Shown here: positions 31,409-39,627 of the stretch, piece by piece
Layout of the letters: each line of letters begins with the position of its first letter
Numbering within the stretch: position 1 is the first letter of the stretch
NCBI GenBank assembly: GCA_900542525.1
Contig: UQNZ01000008.1
Span: 6,579-70,578, forward strand
From: an uncultured Eggerthella sp.
GTDB taxonomy: Bacteria > Actinomycetota > Coriobacteriia > Coriobacteriales > Eggerthellaceae
Direction: 5' to 3'
Length of the DNA stretch: 64,000 nt
Program-made: the position numbers and the translations under genes
Notes under the pieces: model-generated
Seen by the model: only the letters and a program-made list of their open reading frames with translations
Database searches by the model: none
Told to the model about the DNA's origin: nothing

Positions 31409-33910
31409 ATGAAAGTTTCTTTGAAATGGTTAAGTGAATATGTTGAGGTGCCTGCCGATCTGAAAGCATTTTGCGATCGTCTGGACCTGACCGGTACGGG
31501 TGTTGAAGGGGTTGAGGTCGCTGGTCAGACGTTCGATAAGGTGGTCGTGGGTCAGATCGTCGAAAAGAAAGCGCATCCCGATTCTGATCACATGTGGGTT
31601 TGCCAGGTGAACGTGGGAGAAAACAGCCTTGGGCAAGATGGTAAGCCTGAGCCGCTGCAGATCGTATGCGGCGCGCAGAACTTCAACGAAGGCGACAAGA
31701 TTCCCGTGGCGCTGGTGGGAGCCGAATTCGGCGACTTCAAGATCAAGAAATCCAAGCTGCGTGGCGTGGTGAGCAACGGTATGAATTGCTCCGAGCGCGA
31801 ACTGGGGTTGGGCTCCGATCACGATGGCATTATGATCCTGCCCGAGAATGCGCCTGTGGGTATGGCATTTGCGGACTATATGCAGTTCACTGATAGGATC
31901 CTCGATCTTGAGATCACGCCGAATCGCCCCGATTGCCTTTCCATGAAAGGTATGGCGCGCGAGGTGGGGGCTATGTATGAGCGTGGCTTCACCGATCCGT
32001 TCGATGACCCGATCTTCAACCTGGGTGAAAATCAGGATCTTGAGCCGACCGCGGAATCTGTTGAGGTGACTATTTCGGATCCGGCGCGCTGCGATCGCTA
32101 TACTGCGCGCGTGATCGAGAACGTGAAGGTAGGTTCAAGCCCCGATTGGCTGGCGCAGCGCGTTACTGCGGCGGGTGCTCGTTCGATCAACAACATCGTC
32201 GATGCGACGAACTATATCTTGTTCCTGCTCGGTCAGCCGCTCCATGCATTCGACTATGACAAGCTTGTGAATAAGGATGGCAAGGTTCACATCATCGTGC
32301 GTCCTGCTGAAGACGGTGAGAAGTTCACCACGCTCGATGGGGAAGAGCGCACGCTCACTCCTGATATGAGTGTGATTGCTACACCTACGGAGGCTGTTGC
32401 GCTGGCAGGTGTGATGGGCGGCCTCGATTCTGAGGTGACCGACGAAACTACCACGATCTTGCTCGAGGCGGCTACGTTCAGCAGTGGTCATACTAGTCGC
32501 ACGAGCCGCAATCTCGGGCTCATCAGCGAGGCTTCGCTTCGTTACGAACGTGGTGTAGATGACAATCCGATCGGCGTGCTCTCCGACGCGTCAGCAGCGC
32601 TCATTGCGGCGGTTTCGGGTGGCACCGTGCGCCCGGGCATCGTGGATGTGTGGGAGCAGAAGACCGAGCCTGTCATGCTTGATTTCCGTATCCCGCGCTT
32701 CAACGCCATGATGGGCGCCGAGATCGATCGCGACTATATCATCTCGACGCTCACGCGTTTAGGCTGTGCGGTAACGGTGGCTGATGAAGCTGAATCTGCG
32801 GCGGCAGCTTGCGTTGAAGGCGATCTGCTCCACGTGCTCGCGCCTACGTTCCGCCCCGATCTTGAGCGCGAGATCGACCTTTATGAAGAGGTACTTCGTC
32901 TTTATGGCATGGATCGCATCGAACCGACGCTGCCTGGTGGCGCTGGTCGCATTGGTAAGCGTACGGTGGCTGAGCAGAAGATCCAGAAGATCAACGATAC
33001 CCTGCGTGCAGCGGGACTCAATGAGACGGTAACGTATTCGTTCGCTGAACCGGGCGATCTCGATAAGCTGCGCATGGACAAAGAAGGATTTGGCATGCCC
33101 GTTGAGCTCCTTAATCCGCTCAATGCAGAACAATCCATCATGCGCCAATCCATCATTCCTGGGTTGTTGCACTCGCTTGCGTACAATCAGAATCACGGCG
33201 TGAAGAACGTTCAGCTCTATGAAACGGGACGCGTGTTCTTCGCGGCAGAGGGTAAGAAGAAGCCTAAGGAGAAAGAACGCGTTGCAGCAGTGCTGGCGGG
33301 TGCGATGGGCGATCCTGCCTGGAATAACGCGCCAGCAGCATTCGATTTCTTTGACGGCAAAGGCATCATCGAAAGCTTGCTGCATGAGCTCGCCACGCCC
33401 AAGGTGCGCTTCAAAGCGCTTTCCGCTGAAGAGGCTCCGCACCTGCAGCCAGGACGTGCTGCCCAGGTGCTCTCAGGCGGTACCGTGCTCGGCTGGGTCG
33501 GCGAGATCCATCCGCTTGCAGCCGATGCGTTCGAGGCCGCTGCGCCTGTTGTTGCGTTCGAGCTTGACCTTGATGCGCTCGTGAAAACGAGCCAGCCTGC
33601 GCGTGACTACGTGGATGTTCCGCTATTCCCGGCGGTCACGATGGATATCGCACTTGTGGTGGATGAAGACGTAACCAATGAAAAGCTCATGCAGGTCATG
33701 CGTTCTGCAGGTGGTAAGCTGCTCTCGAGCATCCAACTCTTCGACGTGTATCGTGATGAAGAGCGGTTGGGAGCGGGCAAGAAATCGATGGCCTACGCGC
33801 TCGAATATCGTTCGCCTGATAAGACGCTTACTGCTGAAGAGACCAATAAGCAGCATGAGCGTTTGATCAAGAAGACCTGTGGAGCAACGGGCGCTGAGGT
33901 TCGTGGATAG
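31409..33910 (+). CDS. pheT: Phenylalanine-tRNA ligase beta subunit
   Basis: An 833-residue PheT of bacterial type. It has an N-terminal EMAP/tRNA-binding domain (VVVGQIVEKKAHPDSDHMWVC), then B1 and B3/4 editing domains (LDLEITPNRPDCLSMKGMAREV; RSINNIVDATNYI). B5 and the inactive class II-like core follow (EEVLRLYGMDRIEPTLP; YSFAEPGDLDKLRM). The anticodon-binding fold ends the protein (PLFPAVTMDIALVVDEDV). It partners PheS as an alpha2-beta2 enzyme. Confidence 0.97.
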   Translation: MKVSLKWLSEYVEVPADLKAFCDRLDLTGTGVEGVEVAGQTFDKVVVGQIVEKKAHPDSDHMWVCQVNVGENSLGQDGKPEPLQIVCGAQNFNEGDKIPVALVGAEFGDFKIKKSKLRGVVSNGMNCSERELGLGSDHDGIMILPENAPVGMAFADYMQFTDRILDLEITPNRPDCLSMKGMAREVGAMYERGFTDPFDDPIFNLGENQDLEPTAESVEVTISDPARCDRYTARVIENVKVGSSPDWLAQRVTAAGARSINNIVDATNYILFLLGQPLHAFDYDKLVNKDGKVHIIVRPAEDGEKFTTLDGEERTLTPDMSVIATPTEAVALAGVMGGLDSEVTDETTTILLEAATFSSGHTSRTSRNLGLISEASLRYERGVDDNPIGVLSDASAALIAAVSGGTVRPGIVDVWEQKTEPVMLDFRIPRFNAMMGAEIDRDYIISTLTRLGCAVTVADEAESAAAACVEGDLLHVLAPTFRPDLEREIDLYEEVLRLYGMDRIEPTLPGGAGRIGKRTVAEQKIQKINDTLRAAGLNETVTYSFAEPGDLDKLRMDKEGFGMPVELLNPLNAEQSIMRQSIIPGLLHSLAYNQNHGVKNVQLYETGRVFFAAEGKKKPKEKERVAAVLAGAMGDPAWNNAPAAFDFFDGKGIIESLLHELATPKVRFKALSAEEAPHLQPGRAAQVLSGGTVLGWVGEIHPLAADAFEAAAPVVAFELDLDALVKTSQPARDYVDVPLFPAVTMDIALVVDEDVTNEKLMQVMRSAGGKLLSSIQLFDVYRDEERLGAGKKSMAYALEYRSPDKTLTAEETNKQHERLIKKTCGATGAEVRG

Positions 33911-33958
33911 CGAGCATCCTGTGTGTATTGGAGAGCCTATTTGAGTTAAAGCGAAGAG

Positions 33959-33991
33959 GACGATCGCCCGCCCCCGATCGTTCTTTGCTTG
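33959..33991 (+). terminator. Probable terminator after pheT
   Basis: ACGATCG/CGATCGT stem around a C-rich loop, extended by two G-C/G-U pairs and followed by TCTTTGCTT. Confidence 0.55.
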
Positions 33992-34009
33992 ATGCTGGAG
34001 AGGAAGCTT

Positions 34010-34471
34010 GTGGGGAAACTACTCTCATTCGATCCCAAAATGTATTCGCCATGGCAGCGGCGTACTTTCTATTGCTGCGCATTCATGTTCGTGCTTTCGG
34101 TGGTTCTTGCTACTGTTGGTGTGGTCTTCGTGGTGCTTGCAGAATTCTTCGGCATCAAGTCGATCGATCTGATGCCTAGCGTGGTGCTAGGCGGAGAGAC
34201 GCTGGTTGCAGGAATCGTGGGCATCGTTGTGGCATTGTCGGGGATCATCGGTGCGAAGGATCCTCGCAAGATCACGTTGTTCTTCTGGATCGTGACGCTT
34301 TATGGGCTCTTAGAGCTTTGGGACCTTGCCAGCAAGATCTCGCAAGGACAGGTGAACCCAGCAGCTATCATCACGCTGGTGATCGCGATGTTCCTGGTGG
34401 CTTGTGCCTGGAATGTGCGTGGTCAGACAGGCTATTTCGATAATCATCCCCATCCTGATGACCCCGAGTAG
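34010..34471 (+). CDS. Four-helix membrane protein of unknown function
   Basis: A 153-residue protein with four predicted transmembrane helices (near residues 20-45, 60-80, 90-105 and 115-135) and a short acidic, His/Pro-containing tail (GYFDNHPHPDDPE). The start is GTG 34010, seven bases after GGAGAGGA; ATG and TTG codons further upstream lack spacing. I do not recognise the family. It lies between pheT and the converging crcB pair, apparently alone. Confidence 0.75.
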   Translation: MGKLLSFDPKMYSPWQRRTFYCCAFMFVLSVVLATVGVVFVVLAEFFGIKSIDLMPSVVLGGETLVAGIVGIVVALSGIIGAKDPRKITLFFWIVTLYGLLELWDLASKISQGQVNPAAIITLVIAMFLVACAWNVRGQTGYFDNHPHPDDPE

Positions 34472-34522
34472 CCTCTAGGACGGTGCCATAGTTCATTCAG
34501 GTGCAGCAGGTATACTGGTCGA

Positions 34523-34894
34523 TCAACCGACAAAGAAGCTTACCAGCGTGAAGCCAAGCGCTGCTGCGCCAAGTGTACTTGCGTAGGTGATGGCCAGATA
34601 GGCGAAGCAGTATTTGTAGCGCTTAGTTGCAAAAAGGCTCACGGCTTCAAAATTCATCGTGGCAAGCGTTGAGAATCCGCCTAAGAAACCCACCGTCAAA
34701 GTCAAGTACAGTGCTTCATTCAGAGTGAGCGGCATGACCATGCCCGCCGCAAAGCAGGCGATCAGGTTCACGATGAGCGTGGCAAAAGGGAATTGCTCAG
34801 ACAGATGACGCTTGAGCATGCGGGTCATAAGTCCACGTGAAAGCGCACCGACCGCACCACCTATTGCGATCCCTATGAGCGCAAGAATGTTCAT
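34523..34894 (-). CDS. crcB: Fluoride exporter CrcB/FluC, second subunit
   Basis: A 123-residue four-helix protein. GIAIGGAVGALSRGLMTR, PFATLIVNLIACFAAG and GFLGGFSTLATMNFEA are the Fluc signatures, including the pore Asn and the FSTLATMNFE helix break. Fluc channels are dual-topology dimers; this gene and its partner upstream overlap by four bases (ATGA) and probably form a heterodimer that lowers cytoplasmic fluoride. Confidence 0.94.
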   Translation of the reverse strand: MNILALIGIAIGGAVGALSRGLMTRMLKRHLSEQFPFATLIVNLIACFAAGMVMPLTLNEALYLTLTVGFLGGFSTLATMNFEAVSLFATKRYKYCFAYLAITYASTLGAAALGFTLVSFFVG

Positions 34895-35445
34895 GAGCGC
34901 CTCTCTTCAGAGGCTTCGTTGGTGTTCTCGTTCTTGGCGCGCTGCATCTCAAGGCGATGTTCGATGCGTCTGCGCTGGATACGCTTGAGGCGGCGATAGG
35001 CGAGCAGGGAACAGGTAGCCCAGCCCGCAAGCGAGGCAACGAACGTACCAAAAACAGTCGCGGAAACATAGAGTGCAAACAGGAGATATTCGCCAGCTTG
35101 CAAGAGCACAAGATTCTCAGTGCAGAATGCAGAGAGCGTAGTGAATGCCCCAACCAATCCAACGCCGATACCGCGCGCGATAGGGTGCGGTATATGCACA
35201 CGTCTGTCGAACCACTGGTAAACGATATAGATGATGTAGCAACCCACAAGGTTGATGAGCAATGTCGCCCACGGAAAGCCCTGGGTTGGGATGATGAGCT
35301 CGATCAGGTAACGGAGCGTCGCGCCGATCGCTCCCATCAGAAGGACGGTCGCATAGAGAAACGCAGGCGTTGCCATGGCCTGCTGGCGCGTGGGGGTCGC
35401 TCGTTTTGCTGTAGTGCCTTGGGGCTGTTCGTGCGGGGAAGACAT
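34891..35445 (-). CDS. crcB: Fluoride exporter CrcB/FluC, first subunit (extended termini)
   Basis: A 184-residue paralogue of the downstream CrcB. Family motifs: AIGATLRYLIELIIP, FPWATLLINLVGCYIIY and GLVGAFTTLSAFCTEN. It has extra N-terminal (about 25 residues, Gln/Thr-rich) and C-terminal (about 35 residues, strongly basic RRLKRIQRRRIEHRLEMQR) tails. The basic tail may help set opposite membrane orientation relative to its partner. I could not find a fluoride riboswitch in the 220 bases upstream. Confidence 0.93.
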   Translation of the reverse strand: MSSPHEQPQGTTAKRATPTRQQAMATPAFLYATVLLMGAIGATLRYLIELIIPTQGFPWATLLINLVGCYIIYIVYQWFDRRVHIPHPIARGIGVGLVGAFTTLSAFCTENLVLLQAGEYLLFALYVSATVFGTFVASLAGWATCSLLAYRRLKRIQRRRIEHRLEMQRAKNENTNEASEERRS

Positions 35446-35541
35446 GCGACCATTCTAGGCGAACGAATGCTTCCTGTGCGCGACAAGCGGGGAATGATGC
35501 AGAAAGAAAGCTTACGTGCTTGCGGGCGCGTTAATATAACA

Positions 35542-35575
35542 GCTCTATGCCGACAACGCGTTGGTGGCATAGAGC
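35542..35575. repeat. 34-bp near-perfect palindrome in crcB/FKBP divergent region
   Basis: GCTCTATGCC/GGCATAGAGC flank a nested CAACGCGTTG palindrome. It lies between the crcB and FKBP promoters, so it may be a regulator-binding site or a hairpin. No U-tract follows. Confidence 0.55.
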
Positions 35576-35667
35576 AGTGCGAATTTACGCTACACTACTC
35601 GAACGAAAAGAAATCTTGCCAAGGAAACAGCAGAGGCGATTCTGCTCCTCTCGTGAAAGGAAGCGTA

Positions 35668-36096
35668 ATGAGCAACGAAGGAAAGAAAGTACGCGTTAAC
35701 TATATCGGTACGTTCGATGATGGCACGGTGTTCGACTCTTCGGTCGAGCGCGGCGAACCCTTGGAGTTCACTTGCATGGCAGGCATGATGATCCCCGGTT
35801 TCGATGCAGCGGTGAATGAGATGGCCGTGGGTGAAACTAAGAAGGTTCATATTCCTGCAGCTGATGCTTATGGCGAGCGTGATGAGCAGCTCGTGCAGCG
35901 CATCCCGAAGGAAAACGTGCCCGATGTTGACGATCTGCCTGTTGGACAGACGGTTTACATGCAGGCTCCTGGTGGACAGGCGTTCCCGGTCAAGGTGGTC
36001 GAGATCACCGACGATGATGTGGTGTTCGACATGAATCACGAGATGGCGGGCAAAGATCTGAACTTCGAGATCACCCTTGAAGAGATCGTGGACTAA
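35668..36096 (+). CDS. FKBP-type peptidyl-prolyl isomerase (SlyD-like)
   Basis: A 142-residue FKBP with an IF chaperone insert. It contains VRVNYIGTFDDGTVFDSS, the PLEFTCMAGMMIPGFDAAVNEM core, and the VGETKKVHIPAADAYGERDE flap. It ends at NFEITLEEIVD without the Cys/His-rich metal tail of E. coli SlyD. ATG 35668 follows GAAAGGA; the same frame is open far upstream but lacks any start signal and lies opposite crcB. Helps protein folding. Confidence 0.93.
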   Translation: MSNEGKKVRVNYIGTFDDGTVFDSSVERGEPLEFTCMAGMMIPGFDAAVNEMAVGETKKVHIPAADAYGERDEQLVQRIPKENVPDVDDLPVGQTVYMQAPGGQAFPVKVVEITDDDVVFDMNHEMAGKDLNFEITLEEIVD

Positions 36097-36140
36097 TCGC
36101 TGCTTTTTAGCCCGTTCACAAAACGAATATAATTAAAGAT

Positions 36141-36166
36141 ATACCCCTCTTCCCGAAGAGGGGTAT
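36141..36166. terminator. Hairpin between the FKBP gene and argC
   Basis: ATACCCCTCTT-CCCG-AAGAGGGGTAT forms an 11-bp perfect stem followed by CATTT. It could terminate the FKBP transcript. A -10-like TATAAT at 36128-36133 just upstream means it could also be the 5' hairpin of the arg transcript. Confidence 0.55.
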
Positions 36167-36213
36167 CATTTACCCACTGAATTTATATACCTCGCGCGAA
36201 GAAAGGAATGGCC

Positions 36214-37278
36214 ATGGGACTAGTTGCCGGTATTATCGGTGCTGCTGGATATGCAGGAGCTGAACTGGTACGCATCCTCTCTCGCCATCCTGAATTCGAT
36301 CTTCGTGTCATTACTTCTTCAACCGATGAAGGGCTGCCTATCTCGGAGCTTTATCCTGCGTTCAAGGGTGTATGTGATCTTGAATTCGAAGCGCACAACA
36401 CCGCCTCGCTTGCCGATTGCGATGTGGTCTTCATGGCTACGCCTCACACGGCAGCCATGACGCTCGTGCCTGATCTTTTGGCAGTGGATGTTTCGGTCTT
36501 CGATCTCTCGGCTGATTTTCGCCTGAAGGATCCGGCGATCTTCGAGCAGTGGTATAAGACGCCTCATACAGCAATCGATCTGCTTGAACAGGCTTCCTTC
36601 GGCTTGCCCGAGATCACGGAAGCGGAATTGCTCGAGGCGCGCGACTTGCATGCCCAGCATCATTCCACCCTGGTAGCTTGCGCGGGTTGCTATCCTACCG
36701 CTACCTCGCTCGCTGCCTGGCCAGCCGTTGCGCTTTCAGAAGGCGTTGTGGTGGTCGATGCGATCTCTGGTGTAACGGGGGCGGGGCGTAGTGCGAATGC
36801 ACGCACGCATTTCTGCAACGCAAACGACAACTTCGAAGCCTACGGTGTCGCAAGCCATCGGCATACGCCCGAGATCGAGCAGATTCTCGGTATCGAAGGA
36901 AGGCTTGTCTTTACGCCGCATCTCGCTCCAGCAAATCGCGGCTTGCTCTCAACGGTCACGCTTCAACTCAACGAAGAAGCGCGCGCTACGCAATCCCTTG
37001 AGTCGCTCCATGCGCTCTATGTCGAAACCTACGATCGACGACGATATCCCTTTGTTACGGTGCTTCCGCTCGGTCAGATGCCGCGCACCGCTTCTGTGGT
37101 AGGCACGAACAATGCTCAGATCGGCATTGCCTATCAAGAGGCGACTGGCTCGCTCATCGCCGTGTGCGCAATCGATAATCTCTGCAAAGGTGCAGCAGGT
37201 CAAGCGGTACAATGCGCCAACATCGTCTGTGGTTTCGATCAAACGACCGGCCTTCGTATGGAGGCGCTTCCGGTCTAA
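36214..37278 (+). CDS. argC: N-acetyl-gamma-glutamyl-phosphate reductase
   Basis: A 354-residue NADPH-dependent reductase. It begins MGLVAGIIGAAGYAGAELVR (dinucleotide-binding GxxGxxG). The catalytic Cys is in VACAGCYPTATSLA and the His in PHTAAMTL. FTPHLAPANRGLLSTVT and NLCKGAAGQA complete the family. The preferred start is ATG 36214, seven bases after GAAAGG; ATG 36208 is too close. It opens the argCJBD run. Confidence 0.95.
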   Translation: MGLVAGIIGAAGYAGAELVRILSRHPEFDLRVITSSTDEGLPISELYPAFKGVCDLEFEAHNTASLADCDVVFMATPHTAAMTLVPDLLAVDVSVFDLSADFRLKDPAIFEQWYKTPHTAIDLLEQASFGLPEITEAELLEARDLHAQHHSTLVACAGCYPTATSLAAWPAVALSEGVVVVDAISGVTGAGRSANARTHFCNANDNFEAYGVASHRHTPEIEQILGIEGRLVFTPHLAPANRGLLSTVTLQLNEEARATQSLESLHALYVETYDRRRYPFVTVLPLGQMPRTASVVGTNNAQIGIAYQEATGSLIAVCAIDNLCKGAAGQAVQCANIVCGFDQTTGLRMEALPV

Positions 37279-37307
37279 GAGTTCAGCAAAGGGATATGGT
37301 TCTTCTT

Positions 37308-38585
37308 ATGACTTTTCAAACGAATAATGACAGTGACAAAGATATGGCTTTCGATATGGTCGAAGGCGGCGGTGTAACGAGCGCTTTAGGCTTTCGGGCG
37401 GGCGGCATCCATGCAGGTTTCCGCAAAGATCCAGGCAGGCTCGATATGGCGCTTGTCGAAGCTGATGAACTCTGTTCGGCGGCTGCAACGTTCACCCAAA
37501 ATGTCTTCTGCGCTGCTCCGGTCACCGTTTCTAAAGAGCATCTTGACGGGCAGAATTTTGGTCTCGCCAAGGCCGTCATCATCAATTCGGGTTGTGCGAA
37601 CGCGGCAACGGGCAGCGTGGGCCTTGCTGATGCTGAGCGCACGTGTCAGGTTGTTGCTGATGTGGTTGGCTGTTGCGCTAACGAAGTACTCGTTGCTTCA
37701 ACAGGTGTGATCGGTCAGTTGCTCAATACGGCGCCGTTCGAAACGGCCGTGCCAGAGCTTCATAAAGCCATGACGCGCGAAACGGGAAGCGATGCTGCAC
37801 GCGCGATCATGACCACCGATACCTATTCCAAGGAGCGTGCGATCCGCTACGTGAGCCAGGACCCCGCGTTGGGAGGAGCCACGATCACGATCGGTGGCAT
37901 GGCGAAGGGCTCGGGCATGATCATGCCTAACATGGCTACCATGATCGCCGTGATCACCACCGATGCGCCACTTTCCCCCGAAGTGCTCCATAGCGCACTC
38001 GTTCACAGTGTGAACCAGAGCTTCAACAAGGTCACGGTCGATTCCGATACCTCTACGAACGATACCTGCTTCTTGCTGGCAAGTGGTAAGGCAGCGCAAG
38101 GCGTACGCATCGCGAAAGAATCGCTTGCCTACGAAGAATTCCAGGCTGCGCTCGATGCGCTCACGCAGATGCTCGCTCGTGAAATGGCACGTGATGGCGA
38201 AGGCGCGACCAAGCTTGTTACCGTGAAGATCACTGGCGCGGCAAACGATGAAGAGGCTGATCTTGCTGCTCGTACCGTGGCCAATTCGCCGCTCGTGAAG
38301 ACCGCGATCTTCGGACACGATGCGAACTGGGGGCGTATTGCTGGCGCGCTCGGACGCAGCGGAGCGCATTTCGAACAACAGAATGTTTCGATCGATATCA
38401 TGGGCATTCCCGTGTGTCGCGATGGCCTTACGGTCGAGTTCAGCGAAGAAGAGGCGCTCAAGCGCTTTGAAGAACCCGAGATCGTGCTCGAAGCCGACTT
38501 AGGCGCGGGCACGAGTTCCACCACTATTTGGACGTGCGATTTCTCCTACGATTATGTGCGAATCAACGGCGATTACCGAACTTAA
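37308..38585 (+). CDS. argJ: Bifunctional ornithine acetyltransferase/N-acetylglutamate synthase
   Basis: About 425 residues. ArgJ recycles the acetyl group from N-acetylornithine to glutamate, which makes separate ArgA and ArgE unnecessary if it is truly bifunctional. The self-cleavage site Ala-Thr is in MPNMATMIAVITTDA. NSGCANAATG, GGMAKGSGMI and VDSDTSTNDT are conserved. The start is uncertain: ATG 37296 lies two bases after AAAGGG, while ATG 37308 lies fourteen after. It follows argC by about 30 bases. Confidence 0.94.
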   Translation: MTFQTNNDSDKDMAFDMVEGGGVTSALGFRAGGIHAGFRKDPGRLDMALVEADELCSAAATFTQNVFCAAPVTVSKEHLDGQNFGLAKAVIINSGCANAATGSVGLADAERTCQVVADVVGCCANEVLVASTGVIGQLLNTAPFETAVPELHKAMTRETGSDAARAIMTTDTYSKERAIRYVSQDPALGGATITIGGMAKGSGMIMPNMATMIAVITTDAPLSPEVLHSALVHSVNQSFNKVTVDSDTSTNDTCFLLASGKAAQGVRIAKESLAYEEFQAALDALTQMLAREMARDGEGATKLVTVKITGAANDEEADLAARTVANSPLVKTAIFGHDANWGRIAGALGRSGAHFEQQNVSIDIMGIPVCRDGLTVEFSEEEALKRFEEPEIVLEADLGAGTSSTTIWTCDFSYDYVRINGDYRT

Positions 38586-38658
38586 TCTATTGCGCGCTGT
38601 GTGCCAGTGTGTTGTCATGTTTAATTGATTCATCGAAACCGTTGGAGATAGAAACAAA

Positions 38659-39603
38659 ATGAAATTTGCAAAAGACAGAAAGCTCACCTCCTCACATACT
38701 GCCGAGGTGCTCATCGAAGCTTTCCCTTATATCAAAAACCAAACGGGTAAGACCGTCGTGATCAAGTACGGTGGTGCTGCTATGGTCGACCCGAAGCTGC
38801 GCGATGCAGTTATGGCTGATATCGTCATGCTCAAGATCATGGGGGTCAATCCGGTCATCATTCATGGAGGTGGCGCGGCCATCACTGAGAACATGGGTCA
38901 TTTCGGATTGGATGTTGAATTCATCGAAGGGCAGCGCGTTACTTCTGAAGAAGCTATGGAAGTCGTGAAGATGACGCTCGTTGGTAAGGTGAACGAAGAA
39001 CTCGTGCGCGCCATGAACCAGCACGGTAACTTGGCCGTAGGTGTGAACGGCGCTGATGCAGGAACCATCATCGCCACCCAGCGCGATGTTAAACTCGGAC
39101 GCGTGGGTGATGTGCTCGAAGTCAACCCTGCCTACATCAAAACACTCATCAACGCTGCGTATGTGCCGATCATCGCATCGGTGGGTAAAGGTGAAGACGG
39201 CGGTTCGTTCAACATCAATGCTGATGCGGTCGCTTGTGCAGTTGCTGGCGCGATCGGTGCGCAGAAGATCATCTTCCTTACCGATGTTGATGGCTTTTAT
39301 GTTGATTTTGACGACAAAGATTCGCTTGTTTCGCGCATGTCACTTGCTGAAACGCGCACCATGCTCGATGAGGGCGCAGTGAGCAAGGGCATGATTCCGA
39401 AGTTGCAATCCTGCGTGCTCGCGCTCGAAGCAGGCGTTCATCGCGCTCATATCATCAATGGCACGATGCCGCATTCGCTTCTGATCGAACTGCTCACTTC
39501 GGTCGGTGCTGGCACGCTCATATATAATGACGAAGAAAACAATGCGAAAGACGACTACGCTCCGCTCGGTTTGCTGGCATCGCGTCTGATGGAAAACCTC
39601 TAA
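38659..39603 (+). CDS. argB: Acetylglutamate kinase
   Basis: A 314-residue amino acid kinase. TVVIKYGGAAMVDPKLRD and PVIIHGGGAAITENM form the phosphate-binding region. The NAG-binding segment is VNGADAGTIIA, and ATP contacts lie in NINADAVACAVAGAIGA plus FLTDVDGFYVDF. The N-terminal helix (residues 1-25) fits the hexameric, arginine-inhibited class, so feedback at this step is likely. It lies between argJ and argD. Confidence 0.96.
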   Translation: MKFAKDRKLTSSHTAEVLIEAFPYIKNQTGKTVVIKYGGAAMVDPKLRDAVMADIVMLKIMGVNPVIIHGGGAAITENMGHFGLDVEFIEGQRVTSEEAMEVVKMTLVGKVNEELVRAMNQHGNLAVGVNGADAGTIIATQRDVKLGRVGDVLEVNPAYIKTLINAAYVPIIASVGKGEDGGSFNINADAVACAVAGAIGAQKIIFLTDVDGFYVDFDDKDSLVSRMSLAETRTMLDEGAVSKGMIPKLQSCVLALEAGVHRAHIINGTMPHSLLIELLTSVGAGTLIYNDEENNAKDDYAPLGLLASRLMENL

Positions 39604-39627
39604 GGTAGAGCGAGAAAAGAGACTCAT

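Noticed and set aside
35446..35660. Fluoride riboswitch upstream of crcB
   Set aside because: I could not find the conserved crcB-motif segments on the minus strand; only a palindrome is seen.
34957..35667. Long N-terminal extension of the FKBP gene
   Set aside because: The frame is open but lies antisense to crcB and has no ribosome binding site. ATG 35668 has a good site and gives a normal-length FKBP.
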